From: Lachnospira sp. UBA2821
Lineage (GTDB): Bacteria > Bacillota > Clostridia > Lachnospirales > Lachnospiraceae
Assembly: GCA_002351535.1 (NCBI GenBank)
Contig: DEGR01000023.1
Location: 1-52,126, forward strand
Length of the DNA: 52,126 bases
Reading direction: 5' to 3'
The stretch's first letter is position 1. Each line of letters begins with the position of its first letter. Below the pieces are notes generated by a model. The model saw nothing but the letters and a program-made list of their open reading frames with translations, was not told the DNA's origin and made no database searches. Of the stretch, positions 26,125 to 36,429 are shown piece by piece. A program made the translations under genes and the position numbers.

Positions 26125-27576
26125 ATGGATAATAACTTGGATAAGAATTTAAACAATAGAATGAACGAAAAAGATATTAAAGATGATGAGATAAAAAGAC
26201 AAAATTATTATATGGAATTATGTAAGGAGTGGGTCAGTAAAAAAAGTGAGGAACTTGGAAGGCCTCTTACATGTACGGCAAAAACTTTTGGATGTCAGAT
26301 GAATGCAAGGGATTCAGAAAAATTATTGGGTATTCTTCTTAAGATAGGATATGTCGAGACAGATTCGGAAAATGCTGACTTTGTTCTTTACAATACATGT
26401 ACCGTCAGAGAAAATGCCAATCTGAAAGTATATGGTCACCTTGGATATATGCAGAATCTTAAAAAGAAAAATCCCGGCATGATGATTGCTTTGTGCGGAT
26501 GCATGATGCAGGAAGAAGATGTTGTAGAAAAGATTAAAAAAAGCTACAGATTTGTTGATATAGTGTTTGGTACACATAACATATTTAAACTGGCTGAACT
26601 TATATATAGCAGAATAACAGCAGGACATATGATTATTGATATATGGAAGGATACGGACAAGATAGTTGAAAATCTGCCTATTGAGAGAAAGTATTCATTT
26701 AAGTCAGGTGTAAATATAATGTTTGGATGCGATAACTTCTGCAGCTACTGTATCGTTCCTTATGTAAGAGGAAGAGAGAGGAGCAGAAAGCCTGAAGATA
26801 TAATTGATGAGATAAAAGGACTTGTTGATGATGGTGTAGTTGAAGTTATGCTTTTGGGACAAAATGTCAATTCATATGGTAAGGGACTTGACAAGCCTGT
26901 TACATTTGCTGAGCTTCTTAAAATGGTTGATGACATAGAAGGTCTTGAAAGAATAAGGTTTATGACATCACATCCAAAAGATTTGTCAGATGACCTTATA
27001 GAAGTTATGAAAAATTCAAAGAGAATATGTACGCAGTTACATCTTCCTTTACAGTCGGGAAGCAACCGGTTATTAAAGATTATGAACAGGCATTATACTA
27101 AAGAATCCTATCTTGAACTTGCAGGAAAGATTAAGAAAGAAATTCCTGATATAGCACTTACTACAGATATTATTGTAGGCTTTCCGGGAGAGACGGAGGA
27201 AGATTTTGAGGATACCCTTGATGTTGTAAAACAGGTAAGGTACGACAGTGCATATACATTTATATATTCAAAGCGTACAGGGACACCTGCTGCTAAAATG
27301 GATTGCCAGATTCCAAAAGAAGTGGTAAAGGAAAGGTTTGACAGGCTTTTGAAAGTTGTTCAGGATATTTCTACAGAAGAAACGTTAAAGAGAGTCGGAC
27401 AGACACTTCCGGTTTTAGTTGAGGATATTAATACTCATGATGAAAATCTTGTTACAGGAAGACTTTCAAGCAATACCGTTGTACATTTTAATGGAACGGC
27501 TGATATGATTGGCAAAATCGTAAATGTCAGACTTGATGAGGCAAAGGGATTTTATTATCTGGGAACATTAGTATGA
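26125..27576 (+). CDS. miaB: tRNA-2-methylthio-N6-dimethylallyladenosine synthase
   Basis: Radical SAM enzyme that adds the methylthio group to i6A37 in tRNA. The N-terminal UPF0004 domain has KTFGCQMNARDSE, CTVRENANLKVYGHLG and CGCMMQE, with the three Cys of the auxiliary 4Fe-4S cluster. The radical SAM motif is FGCDNFCSYCIVPYVRGRER (CxxxCxxC). A TRAM domain closes the C-terminus. About 483 residues from ATG 26125. The ribosome binding site (AGAGAAGG) is very close to that ATG, so a nearby TTG is possible. Its partner miaA lies 4.7 kb downstream. Confidence 0.95.
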   Translation: MDNNLDKNLNNRMNEKDIKDDEIKRQNYYMELCKEWVSKKSEELGRPLTCTAKTFGCQMNARDSEKLLGILLKIGYVETDSENADFVLYNTCTVRENANLKVYGHLGYMQNLKKKNPGMMIALCGCMMQEEDVVEKIKKSYRFVDIVFGTHNIFKLAELIYSRITAGHMIIDIWKDTDKIVENLPIERKYSFKSGVNIMFGCDNFCSYCIVPYVRGRERSRKPEDIIDEIKGLVDDGVVEVMLLGQNVNSYGKGLDKPVTFAELLKMVDDIEGLERIRFMTSHPKDLSDDLIEVMKNSKRICTQLHLPLQSGSNRLLKIMNRHYTKESYLELAGKIKKEIPDIALTTDIIVGFPGETEEDFEDTLDVVKQVRYDSAYTFIYSKRTGTPAAKMDCQIPKEVVKERFDRLLKVVQDISTEETLKRVGQTLPVLVEDINTHDENLVTGRLSSNTVVHFNGTADMIGKIVNVRLDEAKGFYYLGTLV

Positions 27577-27647
27577 TGCCTGCGGAATGGAGATTAGTAT
27601 AAGAATTATGCGGCATGTCCGCTTATATAAGAGGAATAGGATGAACT

Positions 27648-30308
27648 ATGGAAAAATTATCGCCAATGATGCAACAGTATGTTGATGTAAAAGAACAGAA
27701 TAAAGATTGCATTTTGATGTACAGAGTGGGAGATTTCTTTGAAATGTTTTTTGATGATGCACTTACTGCATCAAAAGAACTCGAGATAACACTTACAGGT
27801 AAAGAATGTGGTCTTAAAGAACGTGCTCCTATGTGTGGAGTCCCTCACCATGCTGTTGATATGTATATAGATAAACTTGTCAGTAAAGGATATAAAGTGG
27901 CAATTTGTGACCAGGTCGAGGACCCGAAGTTTGCAAAAGGTCTTGTTAAGCGTGAAATAGTAAGAATTGTAACGCCGGGAACAAACATCAGCACATCAGC
28001 ACTTGATGAAACTAAAAATAATTATCTTATGTCTTTAGTATATCTTGATGATTCTTTCGGCGTTTCTGTTGCAGATATATCTACCGGAGATTATTTTCTG
28101 ACAGAGGTTAAAAGTGCAAGAGAGATGCTTGATGAGGTTAACCGTTTTATGCCTTCGGAGATAATATGTAATTCTTCGTTTGTGCTTTCGGGTATAGATA
28201 TAGATGACCTGAAGGGAAGCCTTGGAATAAGTGTATTTACTCTTGATACATGGTACTTTGATGATGAACTTTGTAAAAGAGCGCTTAAAGAGCATTTTGG
28301 GGTAATGGACCTTGCAGGACTTGGAATTGCAGACTATTCATCCGGTGTAATTGCTGCCGGGGCACTTATGCAGTATCTTATAGAGACACAGAAGACAAGC
28401 CTTTCACAGATGAGCACAATAACTCCGTATTCTACTAATAAGTTTATGATTATTGATACTTCAACAAGAAGAAATCTGGAACTTTGTGAAACTATGCGTG
28501 AGAAACAGAAAAGAGGCTCACTTTTGTGGGTGCTTGATAAGACAAAGACTGCAATGGGAGCCAGAATGTTAAGAAGCTATATTGAACAGCCGCTTATTGT
28601 CAGAACGGAGATTGAAAACCGTCAGGAAGCTATACAGGAACTTAATGATGAACTTATTACAAGAGATGAGTTAAGAGAATACCTTAATCCTATATATGAC
28701 CTTGAAAGACTTATAAGTAAAATATCTTATAATACGGCTAATCCAAGAGATCTTATTTCGTTCAAGAATTCGCTTGAGATGTTACCATACATTAAGAATC
28801 TTTTAAAAGAATATAAAGGTGAAATTCTTAAAGGACTTTATGAGAATTTTGATACCCTTGAAGATATCTATAAGCTTATAGATGATTCTATTATAGATGA
28901 TCCGCCTATTCTTATCAAAGAAGGAGGAATAATAAAAACCGAATACAATGAAGAGATTGCAAAGCTTCGAAATGCTAAGACCGATGGTAAGACATGGCTT
29001 GCCAAACTTGAGAGTGACGAACGGGAAAAAACAGGTATTAAGAGTCTTAAAGTAAAGTTTAATAAAGTGTTCGGATATTGTATTGAGGTTACCAATTCAT
29101 TCAAAGATATGGTTCCTGAGTATTATACAAGAAAGCAGACTTTAACAAATGCAGAAAGATATATTACACCGGAATTAAAAGAACTTGAAGATGTTATACT
29201 GGGGGCTGAGGAAAAATTATTTTCACTTGAGTATGATATTTTTAACAGTATAAGAGAGCAGATATCTGATAATATCATAAGAATACAGAAGATGGCAAAA
29301 GAGATTGCAACAATAGATGTATTCGCATCACTTGCGTTCGTTGCGGAACACAATAATTTTGTACGACCTGATATTAATGATAAAGGCATTATAGATATTA
29401 AAAACGGAAGGCATCCCGTAGTAGAAAAGATGCTCAACAATGATATGTTTGTTGCCAATGATACATATCTTGATAATAATAAAAACAGAGTTTCTATTAT
29501 TACAGGTCCTAATATGGCCGGCAAATCAACATATATGCGTCAGACTGCACTTATAGTGCTTATGGCACAGATAGGAAGTTTTGTTCCGGCGTCATCTGCC
29601 AATATAGGTATATGCGACAGGATATTTACAAGGGTAGGAGCATCGGATGACCTTGCATCAGGACAGAGTACATTTATGGTTGAGATGACGGAGGTTGCTA
29701 ATATTATAAGAAATGCCACATCCGACAGCCTTCTTATTCTTGATGAAATCGGACGTGGAACAAGTACATTTGACGGACTTAGTATAGCATGGGCAGTTGT
29801 AGAGCATATAAGTAATACAAGACTTCTCGGAGCAAAAACATTATTTGCAACACATTACCATGAACTTACTGAACTTGAAGGTACTATTAATGGTGTAAAT
29901 AATTATTGTATAGCAGTTAAGGAACAGGGGGATGATATTGTATTTCTCCGTAAGATAATTAAAGGGGGGGCTGATAAAAGTTATGGTATTCAGGTTGCAA
30001 AGCTTGCCGGAATACCTGAATCAGTAATATCGAGGGCGAAGGAAATAGCCAAAGAACTTTCGGACGCAGATATAAGTGTGAGGGCGAAGGAAATAGCAGA
30101 CGGAAGTAAAAAATCGGCAAAACAGGGATATATAAAAGAAACTGTCGAGAATACACAGATGTCTTTGTTTGACACAACGGACGATAATGATGTACTTGAT
30201 GACATTAAGAATCTTGACCTCGGCAATATGACACCGATAGATGCCCTTAATGAATTGTATAAGTTTCAGAATAAGTTAAAGAACAGATGGCAGGCCGGAA
30301 GGATATGA
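27648..30308 (+). CDS. mutS: DNA mismatch repair protein MutS
   Basis: Recognises mismatches and small loops in DNA and recruits MutL. The 886 residues are normal for MutS1. The N-terminal mismatch domain has KDCILMYRVGDFFEMFFDDA, with the Phe-x-Glu wedge in GDFFEMF. The ATPase has Walker A GPNMAGKSTYMRQ, the block DDLASGQSTFMVEM, Walker B LLILDEIGRGTSTFDG and ATHYHEL. The C-terminal end keeps a short helix-rich tail. AGAGG and AGGA precede ATG 27648. It lies 7 bases upstream of mutL. Confidence 0.98.
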   Translation: MEKLSPMMQQYVDVKEQNKDCILMYRVGDFFEMFFDDALTASKELEITLTGKECGLKERAPMCGVPHHAVDMYIDKLVSKGYKVAICDQVEDPKFAKGLVKREIVRIVTPGTNISTSALDETKNNYLMSLVYLDDSFGVSVADISTGDYFLTEVKSAREMLDEVNRFMPSEIICNSSFVLSGIDIDDLKGSLGISVFTLDTWYFDDELCKRALKEHFGVMDLAGLGIADYSSGVIAAGALMQYLIETQKTSLSQMSTITPYSTNKFMIIDTSTRRNLELCETMREKQKRGSLLWVLDKTKTAMGARMLRSYIEQPLIVRTEIENRQEAIQELNDELITRDELREYLNPIYDLERLISKISYNTANPRDLISFKNSLEMLPYIKNLLKEYKGEILKGLYENFDTLEDIYKLIDDSIIDDPPILIKEGGIIKTEYNEEIAKLRNAKTDGKTWLAKLESDEREKTGIKSLKVKFNKVFGYCIEVTNSFKDMVPEYYTRKQTLTNAERYITPELKELEDVILGAEEKLFSLEYDIFNSIREQISDNIIRIQKMAKEIATIDVFASLAFVAEHNNFVRPDINDKGIIDIKNGRHPVVEKMLNNDMFVANDTYLDNNKNRVSIITGPNMAGKSTYMRQTALIVLMAQIGSFVPASSANIGICDRIFTRVGASDDLASGQSTFMVEMTEVANIIRNATSDSLLILDEIGRGTSTFDGLSIAWAVVEHISNTRLLGAKTLFATHYHELTELEGTINGVNNYCIAVKEQGDDIVFLRKIIKGGADKSYGIQVAKLAGIPESVISRAKEIAKELSDADISVRAKEIADGSKKSAKQGYIKETVENTQMSLFDTTDDNDVLDDIKNLDLGNMTPIDALNELYKFQNKLKNRWQAGRI

Positions 30309-30315
30309 TTTAGTT

Positions 30316-32244
30316 ATGGCAGATATTAAAATACTTGATAAAGAAACGATTGATAAAATAGCAGCGGGTGAGGTTGTTGAAAGACCGGCTTCTATTGTAA
30401 AAGAGCTTGTTGAAAATGCAATTGATGCAAAAGCAACCGCTGTTACTGTGGAGATAAAAGATGGCGGGACTTCATTTATAAGGATTACTGATAACGGAAG
30501 CGGTATTGACTATGAACAGATAAGGACAGCTTTTCTGCGTCATGCAACAAGTAAAATCAGAAATATAAATGATCTTGATACAGTATCTTCACTTGGGTTC
30601 AGAGGAGAAGCTTTATCAAGTATTGCAGCAGTGTCACAGGTTGAGCTTATAACAAAGACACATTCATCCTTTACAGGTACAAGATATGTTATAGAGGGTG
30701 GAGTTGAAAAGTCTATAGAAGAAATAGGAGCACCGGAAGGAACAACATTTATTATAAGAAATATATTTTACAATACACCTGTCAGAAGAAAATTCTTAAA
30801 GTCCAATACGACGGAGGCAGGATATATTGGTGATATTATAGAACATATATCTATGTCACATCCTGAGGTATCAATAAGATTTATTAATAATAACCAGAAC
30901 AGACTTCATACATCCGGAAATTCCAAATTGAAAGATATTATATATAATATTTATGGAAAAGATATTTCTTCGAATCTTGTCGAGGTAGATTCAGGAAATG
31001 AATTCATAAATATAAAGGGGTATGTAGGCAAACCTGTTATATCAAGGGGAAACAGGAATTTTGAGAATTATTTTATAAATGGGCGGTATATTAAGAATAG
31101 GATTATTAACAAAGCCATTGAAGAAGCATATAAACCATTTATGATGCAGCACAGATATCCTTTTGTGGCATTTCATATAAACATTAATCAGGAGATGATA
31201 GATATTAATGTTCATCCGACAAAAATGGAACTGAGATTTCGTAATCCTGAAGAAATATATCCGGTAATATATAATATAATATCTGATGCACTGAAGAAGA
31301 GAGAACTTATACCAAATATTGTTCCCGGAAAAAGTGAAAATATTAAAAAGCATTATGAAAAAGGTCGTCCGCCTGAACCTTTTGAGAAGAAAAGACTGTC
31401 AGGAACAATTCATGTTGATGATATACCTGCACAACAGACTGACGTAAATGCTATAAATAATAAGATGTCTCAAGAGGATAATGTTAAACAGGAAAATGTT
31501 AAGATGGGTATTAATATCAGCGGTAATAACATGCAAAATAATATTACTAATGATGTGAAATATGAAGAAAAAACTACTGATTCATTTATGCGTGAAGAAA
31601 GTAAAATTCCTGAACAGCCAAAGCAGACTACACTTTTTGATGACAGACTTTTATCTGAAAAGGCGAGAGCAAAACACAAACTTATCGGACAGGTATTTGA
31701 CACTTACTGGATAGTGGAATATGACAATGCAATGTATATAATAGACCAGCATGCAGCACATGAAAAAGTGTTATATGAGCGCACGATGAAAGCCATGAAG
31801 GACAAGGTGTTTACATCACAACAGATTAATCCACCTATAATATTAAGTCTGTCACTTAAGGAAGAAGAAGTTCTTAATAAATACAGAGAATCATTTGAAG
31901 AACTCGGATATGAAATAGAAGAGTTTGGTGGACATGAATATGCCGTAAGGGCTATACCTGACAATCTGTTATCAATATCTAAAAAAGAACTTCTTATTGA
32001 AATGATAGATTCACTATGTGATGATAATCATGGCATGACATCAGAGACTATAAAAGACCGTATTGCAACGATGTCATGTAAGGCAGCAGTTAAAGGTAAC
32101 AACAGATTATCAGTTGAGGAAGCAAATGAACTGATAGATGAACTTCTGACTCTTGATAATCCTTATAATTGTCCTCATGGCAGACCAACTATTATATCTA
32201 TGACAAAATACGAAATGGAGAAGAAATTCAAACGTATTATATAG
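30316..32244 (+). CDS. mutL: DNA mismatch repair protein MutL
   Basis: 642 residues. The N-terminal GHKL ATPase has LDKETIDKIAAGEVVERPAS, ELVENAIDA, DNGSGI and GFRGEAL. A low-complexity linker covers about 345-450. The C-terminal domain has the metal-dependent endonuclease motif DQHAAHEKVLYE, plus CKAAVKGNN and CPHGRP, so this MutL should nick DNA, as expected for bacteria lacking MutH. It is transcribed with mutS. Confidence 0.97.
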   Translation: MADIKILDKETIDKIAAGEVVERPASIVKELVENAIDAKATAVTVEIKDGGTSFIRITDNGSGIDYEQIRTAFLRHATSKIRNINDLDTVSSLGFRGEALSSIAAVSQVELITKTHSSFTGTRYVIEGGVEKSIEEIGAPEGTTFIIRNIFYNTPVRRKFLKSNTTEAGYIGDIIEHISMSHPEVSIRFINNNQNRLHTSGNSKLKDIIYNIYGKDISSNLVEVDSGNEFINIKGYVGKPVISRGNRNFENYFINGRYIKNRIINKAIEEAYKPFMMQHRYPFVAFHININQEMIDINVHPTKMELRFRNPEEIYPVIYNIISDALKKRELIPNIVPGKSENIKKHYEKGRPPEPFEKKRLSGTIHVDDIPAQQTDVNAINNKMSQEDNVKQENVKMGINISGNNMQNNITNDVKYEEKTTDSFMREESKIPEQPKQTTLFDDRLLSEKARAKHKLIGQVFDTYWIVEYDNAMYIIDQHAAHEKVLYERTMKAMKDKVFTSQQINPPIILSLSLKEEEVLNKYRESFEELGYEIEEFGGHEYAVRAIPDNLLSISKKELLIEMIDSLCDDNHGMTSETIKDRIATMSCKAAVKGNNRLSVEEANELIDELLTLDNPYNCPHGRPTIISMTKYEMEKKFKRII

Positions 32245-32276
32245 AATAATTATAAGTGAAATGGAGTATTGTAAAG

Positions 32277-33248
32277 ATGGTTAAGAGCAGTAATGAAAGC
32301 AAAAAAATACCATTGATTATTCTTACAGGACCGACAGCGGTCGGAAAGACAGAACTGTCAATAGAATTGGCTAAAAGATTAAATGGTGAGATTATAAGTG
32401 CTGATTCTATTCAGGTATATAAAGGACTTGATATAGGTTCTGCTAAAATTAAGAAAGAAGAGATGCAGGGTATACCACATCATCTTATTGATATATTGAG
32501 TCCGTTTGATGAATTCAATGTGTACACCTTTAAAGAACTTGCTGTGGAAAAGATACATGAGATTACCGGAAGGGGACATATTCCTATAATAGCCGGTGGA
32601 ACAGGATTTTATATTCAGGCAGTGCTATATGAAATTGACTTTAAGGAAAATGATGAAGAGAATTCGTGTCGCTTAGAGTTGGAATCAATTCTGAAAGAAA
32701 AAGGTGCGGTTTACCTTCATGAGCTGCTAAAAGAATGTGACCCTGAATCAGCAGAATCAATCCATTATAATAACGTAAAAAGGGTTATGAGGGCCTTGGA
32801 ATTTTATAATGAAACAGGTGAAAAACTGTCAGAGCATAATAAAAAACAGCATGAAAACATTTCGCCATATAATTTTTTGTACTTTGTTCTTAACAATGAC
32901 AGAGATGTATTGTATGAGAGGATTAACAGACGTGTTGATATAATGCTTCAGGAAGGACTTGAGGATGAGATAGATAAATTGTGGAAAATGGGATGTAATA
33001 AGGAGACATTTTCAATGCAGGGAATTGGATACCGAGAGATGATGAGCTATAAATCAGGTGATATATCCCTTGATGAAGCTGTTGAACTTATTAAACTTAA
33101 CAGCAGACATTTTGCCAAAAGACAGCTTACATGGTTCAGAAGAGAAAAATGTGTTGAATGGCTTAATTATCCTGATTTTGGTAATGATAAAGAAAAGATG
33201 CTTGGTAAAATGATAAACAGATGTATTGAAACAGGTATTATGGATTAA
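32277..33248 (+). CDS. miaA: tRNA dimethylallyltransferase
   Basis: Transfers the dimethylallyl group to A37 of tRNAs reading U-starting codons; the product is the substrate of MiaB. 323 residues. P-loop LTGPTAVGKTELS, then GEIISADSIQVYKGLDIGSA, IPHHLIDI, IAGGTGFYIQAVLY and QGIGYREMMSY. ATG 32277 follows GGAG at a distance of 10 bases; an in-frame GTG at 32256 would add seven residues. In many Firmicutes hfq follows miaA, but here it does not. Confidence 0.96.
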   Translation: MVKSSNESKKIPLIILTGPTAVGKTELSIELAKRLNGEIISADSIQVYKGLDIGSAKIKKEEMQGIPHHLIDILSPFDEFNVYTFKELAVEKIHEITGRGHIPIIAGGTGFYIQAVLYEIDFKENDEENSCRLELESILKEKGAVYLHELLKECDPESAESIHYNNVKRVMRALEFYNETGEKLSEHNKKQHENISPYNFLYFVLNNDRDVLYERINRRVDIMLQEGLEDEIDKLWKMGCNKETFSMQGIGYREMMSYKSGDISLDEAVELIKLNSRHFAKRQLTWFRREKCVEWLNYPDFGNDKEKMLGKMINRCIETGIMD

Positions 33249-33295
33249 GTGCAGAGATAAACGGAAGATTATGATGAATAGAAATGAGGAAAATG

Positions 33296-34579
33296 ATGAA
33301 TTTACAGAATATATATAAGGAAAATGGAATAGATGCCAATGTTTACAATTATTGTAAGGATATAGAGGAGTCTTTAAAAGACAGATTTGATGAAATTGAT
33401 GAGATTGCACAGTATAATCAGATGAAAGTTATTCATGCAATGCAGAAAGAGAAAGTCAGTGACATACATTTTGCATCATCATCAGGATATGGCTATAATG
33501 ACCTCGGAAGGGATACGTTAGAGAAAGTATATGCTTCGGTATTTCATACAGAGGCTGCACTTGTAAGAGCTCAGATAGTATGTGGAACACATGCACTTGC
33601 AGTTGCTCTTTCATCTAATTTAAGACCGGGGGATGAGATGATATCCATTTCAGGAAAGCCTTATGATACATTGGAAGAAGTTATCGGGATAAGACCTTCT
33701 AAGGGTTCTTTAATGGAATATGGTGTGACATATAAGCAGGTTGAATTGCTTGAAGATGGTTCGTTTGACAAAGAAGGAATCAGGAGTGCAATATCACCTG
33801 CGACAAAACTTGTTGCCATACAGCGTTCAAAAGGTTATTTGACAAGAAAGACTTTATCGGTGGAAGAAATTGGTGATGCAATTAAATATGTAAAATCAAT
33901 CAATAAAGATATAATAGTAATGGTAGATAACTGTTATGGAGAATTTGTTGAAACAATTGAACCGTCTGATGTCGGTGCCGATATGACAGTAGGCTCTCTT
34001 ATAAAGAATCCGGGTGGTGGACTTGCTCCAATAGGCGGATATATTGTTGGAACTAAGGAATGCATAGAAAATGCCGCATACAGGCTTACATCTCCGGGAC
34101 TTGGTCAGGAGGTTGGTGCTAATCTTGGAGTTGTACAGAGCTTTTTTCAGGGATTATTTCTTGCACCAAATGTAGTTGCAGGTGCATTAAAGGGAGCAAT
34201 ATTTGCTGCGAATATTTATGAGAAACTTGGTTATAAAGTTATTCCGGATTCTAAAGAACCAAGATATGATATTATACAGGCTGTTGAATTTGGAACACCG
34301 GAAGGATTAATAGCTTTCTGTGAGGGAATACAGGCAGCAGCACCTGTAGACAGTTATGTTACTCCTGAACCATGGGATATGCCGGGATATGATTCGCAGG
34401 TGATAATGGCAGCAGGAGCGTTTGTTCAGGGGTCATCAATTGAACTTAGTGCTGACGGACCGTTAAAAGAACCATATGCTGCGTATTTTCAGGGTGGACT
34501 TACATGGAATCATGCGAGATATGGAATAATGATGTCTTTACAGAAATTAGTAAATGCGGGTATTGTTAAATTAAAATAG
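33296..34579 (+). CDS. PLP-dependent lyase, YnbB / methionine gamma-lyase family
   Basis: 427-residue cytoplasmic PLP enzyme of the so-called aluminium-resistance family related to cystathionine beta-lyase and methionine gamma-lyase. Visible blocks: HFASSSGYGYNDLGRDTLEK, SISGKPYDTLEEVIG, VMVDNCYGEF (the Asp that binds PLP nitrogen) and SLIKNPGGGLAPIGGYI with the likely PLP-binding Lys. The real substrate is not established for this family. ATG 33296 has GAGG six bases upstream. Its location after miaA is conserved in Firmicutes. Confidence 0.88.
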   Translation: MNLQNIYKENGIDANVYNYCKDIEESLKDRFDEIDEIAQYNQMKVIHAMQKEKVSDIHFASSSGYGYNDLGRDTLEKVYASVFHTEAALVRAQIVCGTHALAVALSSNLRPGDEMISISGKPYDTLEEVIGIRPSKGSLMEYGVTYKQVELLEDGSFDKEGIRSAISPATKLVAIQRSKGYLTRKTLSVEEIGDAIKYVKSINKDIIVMVDNCYGEFVETIEPSDVGADMTVGSLIKNPGGGLAPIGGYIVGTKECIENAAYRLTSPGLGQEVGANLGVVQSFFQGLFLAPNVVAGALKGAIFAANIYEKLGYKVIPDSKEPRYDIIQAVEFGTPEGLIAFCEGIQAAAPVDSYVTPEPWDMPGYDSQVIMAAGAFVQGSSIELSADGPLKEPYAAYFQGGLTWNHARYGIMMSLQKLVNAGIVKLK

Positions 34580-34649
34580 TTATGGTATTATATAGGTTGA
34601 TTTTTCCGTTGAATCTGGAGAGAACTGGTTCAAATCGGGAGGAAATCAT

Positions 34650-35345
34650 ATGAATTCATCAATGACAATTAAAGAGACATGCGAGGAATACAGACCATAT
34701 GAGAAGTGTTTTAAATATGGAGCAGAAGTTCTGACAGATCAGGAGCTTCTTGCGGTAATATTAAGAACGGGTTCTTTTGGTGAGTCCTCGGTATTATTAG
34801 CAGATAAAGTCTTATCGTATTCGGGTAATAAAGAAGGACTTTTGATTCTTCTTCATCTGTCTGTAGAGGAACTTATGAAGATAAAAGGAATTGGCAGGGT
34901 CAAAGCTATCCAGCTTAAATGCATAGCAGAATTATCAAAAAGAATATCTAAGACTTCTGCATCAGATAAGCTAGATTTTTCGTCGCCTTCTTCCATAGCG
35001 GGTTATTATATGGAGGATTTAAGACATGAAGAAAAAGAACAGCTTATACTTGTAATGGTGAACACAAAGCACAGACTGATTCGCGATAAGGTAATGACAA
35101 CAGGCACCGTCAGCTCTTCGCTTGTTTCAACAAGGGAGATTTTTATTGAAGCCTTAAGAAACGGTGCTGTTTATATTGTACTGATTCACAATCATCCGAG
35201 TGGAGATCCGTCTCCCAGCAGAGAAGATATAATTAACACAAAACATATTAAAGAGGCTGGCAGCCTGATAGGTATTGAACTTATAGATCATATTATTATA
35301 GGAGATTTCAGATATACTAGTATGAGAGAAAGAGGTATTCTATAA
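34650..35345 (+). CDS. radC: RadC-family JAB/MPN protein
   Basis: 231 residues: an N-terminal helix-hairpin-helix-like region with LLAVILRTGSFGESS and IKGIGRVKAIQLKCIAELSK, then the JAB1/MPN metalloprotease-like domain with HNHPSGDPSPSREDI as zinc-binding motif. The family was once linked to DNA repair, but this is not supported; the role is unknown. GGGAGG precedes ATG 34650. It lies next to the mre genes, as in Bacillus. Confidence 0.93.
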   Translation: MNSSMTIKETCEEYRPYEKCFKYGAEVLTDQELLAVILRTGSFGESSVLLADKVLSYSGNKEGLLILLHLSVEELMKIKGIGRVKAIQLKCIAELSKRISKTSASDKLDFSSPSSIAGYYMEDLRHEEKEQLILVMVNTKHRLIRDKVMTTGTVSSSLVSTREIFIEALRNGAVYIVLIHNHPSGDPSPSREDIINTKHIKEAGSLIGIELIDHIIIGDFRYTSMRERGIL

Positions 35346-35380
35346 CACATACAGACTGCATAAAGGAATTGGAGGAAGAC

Positions 35381-36397
35381 ATGGCACAGCATTCATATGG
35401 TATCGATATAGGTACAAGTAATTTTAAGTTATTCAGTGTAACAAACAAAAAGATGATTAATGAGAAAAATATCATTGCAATTAAAAATAAATCTGAGATA
35501 TATTCTTTTGGAGATCCTGCATTTGAAATGTATGAAAAAGCTCCTTCTAATATAGATGTATCATTTCCGGTTAAATTCGGTGTAATAGCTGATATTAAAA
35601 ACATGGGAACATTATTTGAGTGTTTTGTTCAGAAAGTTAATGGCCAGAATAATGGTGGCGATTTCTGTATAGCTGTTCCTACAGATGTTACGGAAGTTGA
35701 AAAAAGAGCATTCTATGACCTTATTGCAGAGTCGAGAATTAAGTCAAAAAGAATTAATGTAGTTGAAAAACCTATCGCAGATGCTGTAGGAGTGGGGCTT
35801 GATGTTGAAAGTCCAAAAGGAAAACTTATTATAGATATAGGTGCTGATACAACAGAAATTTCCGTTATATCTTTAGGGGGAATAGTTCTCAGCAAGATTA
35901 TTAAGACAGGTGGTAATAAACTTGATGATACAATATGCAATATTGTAAGAAAACAGCACAATCTTATAATAGGTTCAAGAACAGCGGAACAGCTTAAGAT
36001 TAACCTTGCAGATGCAACTAATTCAGGCGAAGCTGTACATGTAGCATATGGCAGAAACATTGTAACAGGTCTTCCGGCAATGAGAGATATTTCATCAGAA
36101 CTTATATATCAGGCAATTCAGGAATGCTTACGTTCAATTATGGATTCTATTAAAGTGATATTAGAGAGAACTCCACCGGAATTATCAGCAGATATTATAG
36201 AGGCAGGAGCATATCTTACAGGTGGTTCAGCACTTATTAAGAATCTTGATGCACTTATTACACAGGAGACAGGTCTTAAAGTAAATATATGTGACGCACC
36301 TGCTGAGTCTGCTATAAGAGGATTGGCACAGATTGTATCAAATGATAAATTACAGGGATTGATGTACGTTCCAAGAGAAAAGCAGTATAACGATTAA
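35381..36397 (+). CDS. mreB: Rod-shape-determining protein MreB
   Basis: Actin-like filament protein that guides lateral cell-wall synthesis at the inner membrane face. 338 residues with phosphate-1 motif YGIDIGTSNFKLF, phosphate-2 motif IIDIGADTTEISVIS, VEKPIADAVGVGLDV and the adenosine motif YLTGGSALIKNLDALI. The phosphate-1 loop is more divergent than the usual GIDLGTAN. ATG 35381 has GGAGG six bases upstream, so a TTG at 35369 is rejected. It is the first of the shape-gene cluster. Confidence 0.93.
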   Translation: MAQHSYGIDIGTSNFKLFSVTNKKMINEKNIIAIKNKSEIYSFGDPAFEMYEKAPSNIDVSFPVKFGVIADIKNMGTLFECFVQKVNGQNNGGDFCIAVPTDVTEVEKRAFYDLIAESRIKSKRINVVEKPIADAVGVGLDVESPKGKLIIDIGADTTEISVISLGGIVLSKIIKTGGNKLDDTICNIVRKQHNLIIGSRTAEQLKINLADATNSGEAVHVAYGRNIVTGLPAMRDISSELIYQAIQECLRSIMDSIKVILERTPPELSADIIEAGAYLTGGSALIKNLDALITQETGLKVNICDAPAESAIRGLAQIVSNDKLQGLMYVPREKQYND

Positions 36398-36429
36398 TCA
36401 AAGTTAAAGATTCAGAAACGAGGATAGAT

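Noticed and set aside
27577..27647. Small GCGG/CCGC hairpin between miaB and mutS
   Set aside because: The stem is only four strong pairs with a bulged extension and no T-run; too weak to call a terminator or regulator.
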